Of a DNA stretch of 64,000 nt, positions 55,383-63,611 are shown one piece after another (the first letter of the stretch is position 1; each line of letters starts with the position of its first letter). This DNA is from Sphingosinithalassobacter sp. CS137 (GTDB taxonomy: Bacteria; Pseudomonadota; Alphaproteobacteria; Sphingomonadales; Sphingomonadaceae). The stretch spans positions 496,001-560,000 of the forward strand of contig NZ_CP060494.1 in NCBI RefSeq assembly GCF_014334115.1, in the 5' to 3' direction. The position numbers and the translations under genes were made by a program. The notes below the pieces were generated by a model. The model made no database searches. It was not told the origin of the DNA and saw only the letters and a program-made list of their open reading frames with translations.

Positions 55383-56464
55383 GCGAACTCGATCACCGAA
55401 CGGACGCTGTCGCCCTGGCGCAGCTTGTCGAGCGCATCGTTGACATCCTCGAGCCGGATCCGCTCGGCGACCATCGTGTCGAGATCGAGCTTGCCATCGA
55501 GATAGAGCTGGACGAGCCGCGGCATGTCGATCGGAAAGCGCGTGGAGCCGAGCAGCGATCCCTGGATCTTCTTGCCGGTGAGGAAGGTCGGTCCGGGCAG
55601 GCTGACGCTGTTGCCGGGCGCGATCATCCCCAGCACCGTCGCGGTGCCGCCGCGGCGCAGGATCGTCCAGGCGAGCTCTGCGGTGTTCGGACGGCCGACC
55701 GCCTCGATCGCATAATGGACGCCGCCGTTCGTCATCTTGAGAACCGACTTGGCGAGACCCTCGTCCGCCGCGTCCAGCGCGTGGCTGGCACCCATCTTCA
55801 GCGCCAGCTCGCGCTTCGACGCCACCGGATCGATCGCGAGGATCATGCCCGCTCCCGCGATCTTCGCGGCGTTGATCGCGGCGAGACCGATGCCGCCCGC
55901 GCCGATCACCGCGACGCTCTCGCCGGGGCGCAGCTGGCAGTCGTTGAAGATCGATCCGGCGCCGGTGATCACCGCACAGCCGAGCAGCGCGGCGCGATCG
56001 AACGGCATCTCCTTCGACACCGCGACGCAGGCATTCTCGTGCACCAGCATCATCTCGGCGAACGCCGACAGATTGAGGAACGGCGCGAGCGGCGTTCCGT
56101 CCGCGAGGCTGAGCCGGGCCTCCTGATCGGGCGCCCGCCGCGTCGACGGATCGATGCACAGCGAAACCCGGCCGGTGACGCACATCTCGCACGAACCGCA
56201 GAAGACGGTGAAGAAGGTGATGACGTGATCGCCCGGCTTCAAATGCGCGACATCGCTGCCGACCGCCTCGACCACGCCCGCTGCCTCATGCCCCGGCACC
56301 GTCGGCACCGGGTGCGGAAAGGCGCCGTCGACGAAATGGAGGTCGGAACGACAGACGCCGACCGCGCGTGTGCGGATCAGCACTTCGCGCGGACCGGGCC
56401 TGGATACCTGGACCTCTTCGATCTGAAGCGGCTGCTTCGCCTCGTGGAGTACGGCTGCTTTCAC
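55379..56464 (-). CDS. Zn-dependent alcohol dehydrogenase
   Basis: Medium-chain zinc dehydrogenase of 361 aa. Catalytic-zinc residues are in VGVCRSDLHF and PGHEAAGVVE. The structural zinc lobe is FCGSCEMCVTGRVSLC, and the Rossmann motif is VAVIGAGGIGLAAINAAK. I use GTG at 56464, which gives the family start MKAAVLHEA and places GAGAGG at a proper distance; an ATG at 56470 adds two residues. It lies 25 bases after the dehydrogenase gene and overlaps the kinase gene by four. The alcohol substrate is unknown. Confidence 0.92.
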   Translation of the reverse strand: MKAAVLHEAKQPLQIEEVQVSRPGPREVLIRTRAVGVCRSDLHFVDGAFPHPVPTVPGHEAAGVVEAVGSDVAHLKPGDHVITFFTVFCGSCEMCVTGRVSLCIDPSTRRAPDQEARLSLADGTPLAPFLNLSAFAEMMLVHENACVAVSKEMPFDRAALLGCAVITGAGSIFNDCQLRPGESVAVIGAGGIGLAAINAAKIAGAGMILAIDPVASKRELALKMGASHALDAADEGLAKSVLKMTNGGVHYAIEAVGRPNTAELAWTILRRGGTATVLGMIAPGNSVSLPGPTFLTGKKIQGSLLGSTRFPIDMPRLVQLYLDGKLDLDTMVAERIRLEDVNDALDKLRQGDSVRSVIEFA

Positions 56465-56489
56465 TCTCATCCTCTCGTTCTCGCGGCGC

Positions 56490-57773
56490 TCAGCGCGTTG
56501 CTCCGACGTCTCCGCTGGACGGGCGATCGGCCTTGAACTCTGCATGTTTGCCGAATTCGTGCCGGGCGATGGTGCGGTTGTGGACTTCGTCGGGCCCGTC
56601 GGCCAGGCGCAACGTGCGTATGTTTCCCCAGGCGCTGGCGAGCGCGAAATCGCCCGAAACGCCGGCGCCGCCATGCGCCTGGATCGCGTCGTCGATGATC
56701 GAGAGCGCCATCTGGGGCGCCTGAACCTTGATCATCGAGATTTCCAGATGCGCGGCCTTGTTGCCGGCCTTGTCCATCATGTCGGCCGCCTTCAGGCACA
56801 GCAGCCGAGTCATTTCGATGTCGATCCGCGCGCGCGCGATCCGCTGTTCCCAGACCGACTGGTCCGACAGCCGCTTGCCGAAGGCCACGCGGCTGACGAG
56901 ACGGCGGCCCATCGCCGCGATCGCCTCCTCGGCGACGCCGATGGTGCGCATGCAATGGTGGATGCGGCCCGGCCCGAGGCGCCCCTGCGCGATCTCGAAC
57001 CCCCTGCCCTCGCCAAGCAGCATGTTTTCGGCCGGTACACGGACGTTCTCGAGCACGATCTCGGCATGGCCGTGCGGCGCATGGTCATATCCGAAGACCG
57101 TCAGCATCCGCTCGATCTTCACGCCGGGAGCATCGAGGGGAACCAGGATCATGCTCTGTTGCGCATGGCGCGAAGCGTTCGGATCGGTCTTACCCATCAC
57201 GATCGCGATCTTGCAGCGCGGATCGCCCGCGCCCGAAGACCACCATTTGCGACCATTGATGACATAATGGTCGCCATCGCGCTCGATCCGCGTTTCGATG
57301 TTGGTCGCGTCGGACGAGGCGACGGCCGGCTCGGTCATCAGAAACGCGGAGCGGATTTCGCCGTTCATCAGCGGACGGAGCCACTGCTCCTTCTGCTCGC
57401 GGGTTCCGTAGCGGTGGAATACTTCCATGTTGCCGGTATCCGGCGCGGAGCAGTTGAAGACCTCGGAAGCCCAACCCAGCCGGCCCATCTCCTCGGCGCA
57501 CAGGGCATATTCGAGGTTGGTCAGCTGCGTGCCTTCGAATTCGAAGCTCTCGTCGACGTGCTTCTGGCCCGAATGCGGGGGCATGAAGAAGTTCCAAAGG
57601 CCCTCGGCCTTGGCCTTCTTCTTCATCTCCTCGATGACCGGGACCACCTTCCAGCGGTCCCCTTCCGAGACCTGCGCGCGATAATCGGCGTCGCGCGGTC
57701 GGATATTCTCGTCGATGAAGGCGCGGACGCGGTCGCGGAAGTAGGTCTCGCGCTCGCTGAGCGTGAAATCCAT
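56490..57773 (-). CDS. Acyl-CoA dehydrogenase, ACAD10/11-like
   Basis: A 427-aa FAD enzyme; first gene of the four-gene operon. Marks are [51 protein letters not shown] and the C-terminal [14 protein letters not shown]. In medium-chain enzymes the catalytic Glu lies in E-G-T at this last site; here the aligned residue is Asp, as in the ACAD10/11 subfamily. Together with the kinase two genes on, it fits a 4-hydroxyacyl-CoA route rather than plain beta-oxidation (inference). The start [14 protein letters not shown] at 57773 is clear. Confidence 0.9.
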   Translation of the reverse strand: MDFTLSERETYFRDRVRAFIDENIRPRDADYRAQVSEGDRWKVVPVIEEMKKKAKAEGLWNFFMPPHSGQKHVDESFEFEGTQLTNLEYALCAEEMGRLGWASEVFNCSAPDTGNMEVFHRYGTREQKEQWLRPLMNGEIRSAFLMTEPAVASSDATNIETRIERDGDHYVINGRKWWSSGAGDPRCKIAIVMGKTDPNASRHAQQSMILVPLDAPGVKIERMLTVFGYDHAPHGHAEIVLENVRVPAENMLLGEGRGFEIAQGRLGPGRIHHCMRTIGVAEEAIAAMGRRLVSRVAFGKRLSDQSVWEQRIARARIDIEMTRLLCLKAADMMDKAGNKAAHLEISMIKVQAPQMALSIIDDAIQAHGGAGVSGDFALASAWGNIRTLRLADGPDEVHNRTIARHEFGKHAEFKADRPSSGDVGATR

Positions 57774-57951
57774 GGCACTCTCCTCTCCGGGCGGCTCGCG
57801 CCCCTCTCTCTTCCCTGTCGGCTTAGACCGTACCCGATATTCGGTAAAGGGGACCGATCCGGATCAATGCGGGAAATTATACCCGCCTCCGCCCGTCCCG
57901 AACCTCCAAAAAACATCTTTGGCTTCGGAGCAAATGCAGTAAGCTGACGCG
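57774..57951. promoter_or_regulatory. Divergent control region with operator-like palindromes
   Basis: The 178-base gap between the operon and the tandem-TetR gene contains an imperfect 16-base palindrome, TACCCGATATTCGGTA (57831-57846; TACC..ATAT..GGTA), a perfect GATCCGGATC (57856-57865) and GCGGG-N8-CCCGC (57869-57886). The three lie within 56 bases near the middle. They are the natural binding sites for the divergently encoded regulator and would allow control of both directions. Confidence 0.6.
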
Positions 57952-59211
57952 ATGAATGCGCCGGAAGCAATCCGCGGGGGAGCGGAACAGGGCACGAAGC
58001 GGTTTCAGGCAAAGCGGGATGCCATTCTCGCCGCCGCCGCCGAAGCCATCAACCAGCAAAGTGCGAAGGGCATGACCTTCGCCGATGTCGCGCGACGAGT
58101 GGGTCTCAACACCACCAGCGTGACCTATTACTTCAGGCGCAAGGAAGATCTCGCCGCCGCCTGTTTCGAGCAGACGCTCGAACGGCTGGAAGCGATGCTC
58201 GATGCGGCGCACGAGGAGACCACGCCCGAAGCGCGCGTCGCCCGCTATCTCGCGAGCAACATGGAGCGCCTCGCGCGCATCCGCCGGGGAGAGGAACAAG
58301 ACTTCGCGATTCTGTCGGACCTGCGCGCGATGGAAGGCCCGGTGAAGCACGAGCTGCTTGCCGGCTGGCGCAACGTGTTCCGAAAGACGCGGGCGCTCTG
58401 GGGACCCGCCGAAAACCGCGCCGAGACCGACCTGCACGGCGCCCGCGCGCATGTGCTGCTGGAGAACACCTTCTGGCTGCCCGCTTGGCTGGTGCGGTAC
58501 GAAATCGACGAATACCCGCGGCTCGAGGCGCGGATGATGGAGGTGCTCCGCCACGGCATCGCCGCTCCGGACCAGGAGTGGCAACCCGAACTTCTCGATC
58601 TGGAATCCGCCGAGCCCGAGCCGGGGCGCGAGGCGTTCCTGCTGGCGGCGACGCGGCTGATCAACGAACTGGGGTACCGCGGCGCATCGGTTCAGAAGAT
58701 CGCTTCCGAGCTGAATGTCACCAAGGGCAGCTTCTATCACCACCTTGATGCCAAGGACGATCTGGTGATCGCCTGCTACAAGCGCAGCTTCGACATTCTC
58801 GCCGACGCGCAGCGGCTGGCCGAGCTGGCGGCCGGCAGCCAGTGGCATCGGCTTGCCAGCGTCATTGCGACGCTGCTCGACGTGCAGTTCTCCGAACGCG
58901 GTCCGTTGCTTCGAACGACGGCCCTGTCGGGCCTGCCGCCGCACGTCCGGTCGACGATGATCGACCGTTCGAACCGGATCGCGCGGCGCTTTGCCGGCAT
59001 GATCTCCGACGGCATCGCCGAAGGATCAATTCGGCCGATCGACCCGCTCGTCGCGAGCCAGGGGCTGATGGCCCTGCAGAACGCCGCATTCGACATGCGC
59101 AAATGGGCAAGCACCATGCCCCGCGAACGCGCGGTCGCCTTTTACGCATCGACGCTCGCGTTCGGATTGTTCGATGATCGAGTGCTGACGGAGAGCGCAG
59201 TCAGCACATAG
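57952..59211 (+). CDS. Tandem TetR family regulator (two TetR units in one chain)
   Basis: A 419-aa protein, about twice the usual TetR length. The first DNA-binding helix-turn-helix is MTFADVARRVGLNTTSVTYY (41-60), and the second is VQKIASELNVTKGSFYHHLD (about 246-265). Each is preceded by a typical helix 1 and followed by an all-helical ligand domain. So one chain carries two complete TetR units. It is divergent from the ACAD-ADH-kinase-SDR operon, which it probably controls, perhaps in response to an acyl-CoA. It ends 80 bases before the convergent MFS gene. Confidence 0.9.
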   Translation: MNAPEAIRGGAEQGTKRFQAKRDAILAAAAEAINQQSAKGMTFADVARRVGLNTTSVTYYFRRKEDLAAACFEQTLERLEAMLDAAHEETTPEARVARYLASNMERLARIRRGEEQDFAILSDLRAMEGPVKHELLAGWRNVFRKTRALWGPAENRAETDLHGARAHVLLENTFWLPAWLVRYEIDEYPRLEARMMEVLRHGIAAPDQEWQPELLDLESAEPEPGREAFLLAATRLINELGYRGASVQKIASELNVTKGSFYHHLDAKDDLVIACYKRSFDILADAQRLAELAAGSQWHRLASVIATLLDVQFSERGPLLRTTALSGLPPHVRSTMIDRSNRIARRFAGMISDGIAEGSIRPIDPLVASQGLMALQNAAFDMRKWASTMPRERAVAFYASTLAFGLFDDRVLTESAVST

Positions 59212-59248
59212 CGGCACGCAGCGGGATCATAGAACGCCTTGTTCCTTA

Positions 59249-59290
59249 CCCCCTCGATCCGCCGTGCGGGACACGCGGCTCGCGGAGGGG
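59249..59290. terminator. Possible terminator between convergent TetR and MFS genes
   Basis: An inverted repeat CCCCTC (within 59249-59255) with GAGGGG (59285-59290) encloses GCCGTG and CACGCGGC, which can also pair with a bulge. It sits at the end of the convergent MFS gene. There is no T-run. Weak evidence. Confidence 0.35.
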
Positions 59291-60595
59291 TCAGGCTGCG
59301 CGCTTGAGCAGAACGCCGGCGCGCCAATAGTGGAAGATCGCCCAGGGCGTGATCGCGCCGAACACGAACATCGCCCAGCGCAGTGCCTCCGCCTCGCCGA
59401 GCGACGGCCGGAGCGAATCGCTGATCACGCCGATCAGCGTGGGCCCGAGACCCAGTCCGATCAGGTTGATGACGAGCAATGTGATCGCCGCCCACAAGGC
59501 GCGCAGCCGAACCGGCGCGAGCCCCTGAATGAGCGCGAAGGTGGGGCCGAGATAGCTGTTCTGGAACAGCACGGCGACGAAATAGAGGCCGATCGCTACC
59601 GCCGGGATCGGCACGAGATAAAAAGCGAGCGCGAACGGCAGCGCGACGATCTTCAGCACCGCGACCATCCAGCTCTGGGCGTGGAGTCCGTGCCGTCCGG
59701 CCAACCGGTCGGCGAGCTTGCCGCCGCCCACTGCCGAGATCGTGCCGCAAATGCCGCCGATCGGCGCGACGATGAGCGAAATCGTGAGAATGTCCACTCC
59801 GAGCGTGCGGATCATGAAGCTCGGCCCCCAATGAGTGAGCCCATAGCCGATCATCGACGTCAGCGTGACTGCCGCCACCAGATGCCGCGCGGCCGGATTG
59901 CGCCACAGCGAAGCGAAGCCCACCCCCAGCGGTGGAATCGCGTCGTGCTGCTCGGCCGCACGGGCAGCGTCCGACAAGCCCCGGCGCGGCTCGACCACGA
60001 ACAGCCAGACGAGAACCGCCAGCACCAGTCCCGGCAAGCCGACCGCGAACATCGCCGCGCGCCAGCCGAAATAATTCGCCACGGTTCCGCCGATGATCGT
60101 CCCGAAGGCGGCGCCCAGCACCACGCCCAGGGAATAGACCGCCATCGCCCCGGCGCGTTTTTCGGGCGGATAGAGATCGGCGATCATCGAATGGCTAGGC
60201 GGCGAGGATCCCGCCTCGCCGATCCCGACGCCGATACGGGCAAGCAGCAGTTGCAGGAAGTTCTGCGCGAGACCGGCCATCGCCGTCATCGCGCTCCACA
60301 GCGCGAGCGCGATCGCGACGAGCCGCTTGCGATTGCCGCGGTCGGCGAGCCGGGCGGCGGGAATTCCCAGTGTCGCGTAGAAAACAGCGAAGGCGAATCC
60401 GCCGAGCAGGCCCAGCTGGGTGTCGCTGAGTTGCAGGTCCGCCTTGATCAGCTCCTGGAGGATCGCCAGGATCTGGCGATCCATATAGCTGAAGAAATAG
60501 GTGAGCGTGAGCAGCGTGAGCGTGAGCGTCCGCCGCTTGAGCGCAAGTGCGTCGGCGGCACTGTGAACCGCGGCAGCGGCAGCGGAGTCGGCCAT
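59291..60595 (-). CDS. MFS transporter (spinster-like)
   Basis: Twelve-helix major facilitator of 434 aa. The N-terminal region has YFFSYMDRQILAIL, and LADRGNRKRLVAIALALWS is the loop 2-3 signature. Then come GIGEAGSSPPSHSMIADLYP, the mark of spinster-type MFS, and a conserved RAGAMAVYSLGVVLGAAFG. In sphingomonads these genes often stand beside TonB-dependent receptors and degradation genes, suggesting uptake of the same compounds. It lies 62 bases after the receptor gene but behind a strong terminator. Confidence 0.92.
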   Translation of the reverse strand: MADSAAAAAVHSAADALALKRRTLTLTLLTLTYFFSYMDRQILAILQELIKADLQLSDTQLGLLGGFAFAVFYATLGIPAARLADRGNRKRLVAIALALWSAMTAMAGLAQNFLQLLLARIGVGIGEAGSSPPSHSMIADLYPPEKRAGAMAVYSLGVVLGAAFGTIIGGTVANYFGWRAAMFAVGLPGLVLAVLVWLFVVEPRRGLSDAARAAEQHDAIPPLGVGFASLWRNPAARHLVAAVTLTSMIGYGLTHWGPSFMIRTLGVDILTISLIVAPIGGICGTISAVGGGKLADRLAGRHGLHAQSWMVAVLKIVALPFALAFYLVPIPAVAIGLYFVAVLFQNSYLGPTFALIQGLAPVRLRALWAAITLLVINLIGLGLGPTLIGVISDSLRPSLGEAEALRWAMFVFGAITPWAIFHYWRAGVLLKRAA

Positions 60596-60617
60596 GGGCG
60601 GATGCGCTCGCTATTTG

Positions 60618-60650
60618 AGAAAAAACAGGGGCGGACCACCGGCCCGCCCC
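60618..60650 (-). terminator. Rho-independent terminator of the TonB-dependent receptor gene
   Basis: On the minus strand GGGGCGG (60644-60650) and CCGCCCC (60628-60634) form a 7-base GC stem with a 9-base loop, followed by TG and six Ts (60620-60625). It begins eight bases after the receptor stop and ends about 23 bases before the MFS start. This is the clearest intrinsic terminator in the window. Confidence 0.88.
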
Positions 60651-60657
60651 ATTCAGA

Positions 60658-63387
60658 TCAGAAGTTGCCGCGCAGCGTGATGCCGTATGTCCGCGGTTCG
60701 GCGAGATAGGCCGAATAGATTTGCGCCGGCGCCTGGAAAGGCGAGCTGAACCCGACCTGCGTATAGCCGACGTCGAACAGGTTCTGACCCCAGACCTCGA
60801 GCGACCAATTATCGGCGCGCACGCCGATGCGGCCGTTCACCACCGCGAAGCTGTCCTGCTCCTTCTGCGGAACCAGGTCCGAACCGGTGTTGTAGTCGTC
60901 GGCGAGGCGCGCATCGATGTAGAACAACCCGCTCAAGCCGGAATTGCCGAGCTCCGGCGTATAGGCGAACGAGCTGGTGACGACGATCTCCGGCGCATTC
61001 GAGAGATTGTCACCCGGAAGCAGCGCGAGCGCCGGATCGAGCGGATCGCCCTCGTCCGAACCGACCAGCCGGTCCGCATAGCGCGTGTCGGCGTAGGTCG
61101 CGCCCAGGCTGAACCGCACATCGCGGATCGGCACCAGCGTCGCCTCCAGCTCGACGCCCTGCGAGATGACACCGGGGGTGATATCGTCCGGATCGCAGGT
61201 GCCGCCGGTGCCCAGATTGCTGCCGCAGCCGTTGATGTTCTGGACCAGATAGACGGTGCCGTTGAAGGTGTTCAGCTGGAAGTTGCTGAACTCCTGGCGG
61301 AACGCGGCAAGATTCAGGCTGAACGGACCGGTGCTGTACTTGGCGCCGATCTCATAGGCGTCGACCGTCTCCTCATCGAACTGCAGATTGCTCACCAGCG
61401 AGGCGCCACCCGCCAGCGAGAACGGCAGGATCGGCGATTTCAGCGCCGAACGATCGAGGTTGAAACCGCCCGCCTTATAGCCGCGCGAATAGCTCGCATA
61501 GACCAGCAAATCGTCGGTCGGCTTGTACGAGAGCACGGCCGTACCGGTGATCTTGTCCTCGTTGCGCTCGTCCTCGAGCGTGAGCCCGTTGAGCTCGGCA
61601 GTCGAATTGCCCTGGCAGGCGAGCGAGATCGCTCCGCCGGTGAGCGACGTCGGAACGGTCGTCGATGCACCCCCCGTGAGATAGGGAAGCAGCAGCGCCT
61701 GCATTTGCGGACAGATGGTATTGGTATTGTTGAAGTTGGCGTCCATCCGCTTGGTTTCGTTCGTGTAACGAAGTCCCAGCGTCAGATCGAGCCGATCGGT
61801 CAGATGGATGATATTGTGCGTGAAGAACGCGAAATTCTCGCTGTTCTGGTTGAAGTTAGCCGTATCGTCGCCGACGCCGTTGACCGTGCTGAGCAGACGG
61901 AGCGCCTCGACGAAGGGTGCGGCGCCCACCGTTGGGCCCGGAATGTCGGGGAAGATCCCTGCAAGCGCGCCGGCGGTGATCGCGCCGCCGGGTCCGGCGA
62001 GGCAGCCTGCCTGATCGGGGTTGCGCGGCAGTGCCGGGCTGATCGAGGCGAGCAGGCGGCACGAGGCGAAGGCGCCATAATCGTTGCCGAACTGCAGCTC
62101 GCTGCGCGTTTCGAGATCCTCGTTCGCGTAATAGCCGCCGACGAGCCAGTCGAGCACGCCGTCGAACGCCGTCCCCTGGAAGCGCAGCTCCTGCGAGAAA
62201 GTCCGGAACTCACGACCGCTGTCCGGGCCGAAGAACAGGATGTCGGCGAGACCATAATCGGCGTCCGCCGCCTGATAGTTGGTATAGCCGCGGTAGGCAG
62301 TGATCGACGTCAGGTCGACGCCGCCCAGATTCCAGTCGACCTGAACCGAGCCGCCGTAATCCTCGGTCTCGCCATCGTAGCTGCGGTTCGGCGAGACTGC
62401 GATACGGCGACTGTAGGGATCGCCGAACGCCGGGAAATAGCCGTCGAAGGTCGTATCGCCGACACCGATCAGTACCGGGATGATGGGGTTCGACGGATCG
62501 ATCAGCCCCCGGTTGGCCGGTGCGATCTCGGGCGTCGCATAGACGGCGGCGCAGCACGCCTCCTCGCGGCGGCTGTAATCGCCGATCACGCGGACCGAGA
62601 GATCGACCGTCGGCTCGTACAGCGCCTGCGCCCGCAGGAGATAGCGGTCGCGGTCATTGACCTGATAGCCGGTGTTCACGTCTTCGAAGAAACCGTCGCG
62701 CTGCACATAGATGCCGTCGAGGCGCAGCGCGAGGCTGTCGGCGACCGGCCCGGTCACCGAGGCGCCGAGGCGCCAATAATCATAGTTGCCGTAGGTGATT
62801 TCAGCGGTGCCGCCGAAATCGAATTCGGGTCCCTTGGTCACGATGTTCAGCAGGCCCGCGGACGCGTTGCGGCCGAACAGCGTGCCCTGCGGACCGCGCA
62901 ACACCTCGATCCGCTCGATCTCGCCGAGTTCGTTGAGACCCACGCCGGTGCGCGAACGATAGACGCCGTCGATGAAGGTTGCGACCGAGCTCTCGAGACC
63001 GGGATTGTCCCCCACCGTGCCGACGCCGCGAATGCGAGCCGAGCTGTTCGCCTCGCTGCCGGTGTTCGACACCAGCAGCGACGGCGCGACCTGATTGAGC
63101 TGGCGGATGTCGTTGGCGCCGGTCAGTTCGAGCGCCTCCCCGGAGACGGCCGAGATCGCAAGCGGCACGTCGGCAAGCACCTGGGCGCGGCCCTGTGCGG
63201 TGACGACGATGTCACCATCCTGAATCACGGGCGCGCGCTGCGGCGCATCCGCAGTATCCTGATCGACAGCCGCCTGCGCGATGGCAGTCGGGTCGTCATT
63301 TGCCGCGGACTGCGCGGAGGCCGGAGCCGCCAGCGCGACCGTCAGCGCCGGAACGGCGCACGCCGCCATGAGACGAAAACGCATCAT
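60658..63387 (-). CDS. TonB-dependent receptor
   Basis: Outer-membrane receptor of 909 aa. A signal peptide (MAACAVPALTVALAAPASA) is followed by a TonB-box-like GDIVVTAQG (about 58-66), a plug domain (DVPLAISAVSGEALE, ARIRGVGTVGD, IERIEVLRGPQGTLFGRNAS) and a 22-strand barrel ending in the terminal Phe of TLRGNF. It belongs to the sphingomonad receptor group that pairs with degradation genes rather than siderophore systems. The barrel is longest in an extracellular loop near residues 430-510, which includes cysteines (SCRLL, AGCLAGPG). The start is a double ATG; 63384 is equally likely. Confidence 0.93.
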   Translation of the reverse strand: MMRFRLMAACAVPALTVALAAPASAQSAANDDPTAIAQAAVDQDTADAPQRAPVIQDGDIVVTAQGRAQVLADVPLAISAVSGEALELTGANDIRQLNQVAPSLLVSNTGSEANSSARIRGVGTVGDNPGLESSVATFIDGVYRSRTGVGLNELGEIERIEVLRGPQGTLFGRNASAGLLNIVTKGPEFDFGGTAEITYGNYDYWRLGASVTGPVADSLALRLDGIYVQRDGFFEDVNTGYQVNDRDRYLLRAQALYEPTVDLSVRVIGDYSRREEACCAAVYATPEIAPANRGLIDPSNPIIPVLIGVGDTTFDGYFPAFGDPYSRRIAVSPNRSYDGETEDYGGSVQVDWNLGGVDLTSITAYRGYTNYQAADADYGLADILFFGPDSGREFRTFSQELRFQGTAFDGVLDWLVGGYYANEDLETRSELQFGNDYGAFASCRLLASISPALPRNPDQAGCLAGPGGAITAGALAGIFPDIPGPTVGAAPFVEALRLLSTVNGVGDDTANFNQNSENFAFFTHNIIHLTDRLDLTLGLRYTNETKRMDANFNNTNTICPQMQALLLPYLTGGASTTVPTSLTGGAISLACQGNSTAELNGLTLEDERNEDKITGTAVLSYKPTDDLLVYASYSRGYKAGGFNLDRSALKSPILPFSLAGGASLVSNLQFDEETVDAYEIGAKYSTGPFSLNLAAFRQEFSNFQLNTFNGTVYLVQNINGCGSNLGTGGTCDPDDITPGVISQGVELEATLVPIRDVRFSLGATYADTRYADRLVGSDEGDPLDPALALLPGDNLSNAPEIVVTSSFAYTPELGNSGLSGLFYIDARLADDYNTGSDLVPQKEQDSFAVVNGRIGVRADNWSLEVWGQNLFDVGYTQVGFSSPFQAPAQIYSAYLAEPRTYGITLRGNF

Positions 63388-63441
63388 CTATCCTCTCCCA
63401 CTTGGCCGGAGCACTTGGCGGCTCCATACCCTATCCTCGAA

Positions 63442-63470
63442 ACTACACTCGCTTATGCCCTGCGCGTCAA
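63442..63470 (-). promoter_or_regulatory. Probable promoter of the TonB-dependent receptor gene
   Basis: On the minus strand TTGACG (63465-63470) and TGTAGT (63442-63447) are separated by 17 bases, with 5/6 and 4/6 matches to the sigma70 boxes. Transcription would begin near 63435, about 48 bases before the ATG. It lies in the 224-base gap before the partial dehydrogenase gene; the rest of that gap shows no gene. Confidence 0.5.
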
Positions 63471-63611
63471 GCGGAACAACCGTTGCATACCGCTACGGAT
63501 ACGTCGGTGTTGCTCAAATGCCATAGTCGCGGCAGGGGCAACGATTTCCCGAACGATTGTTCGAAACGTCCCGCCCCGTCGCGGGCCGCGCATGGCGACG
63601 CGCAGCCGCAC

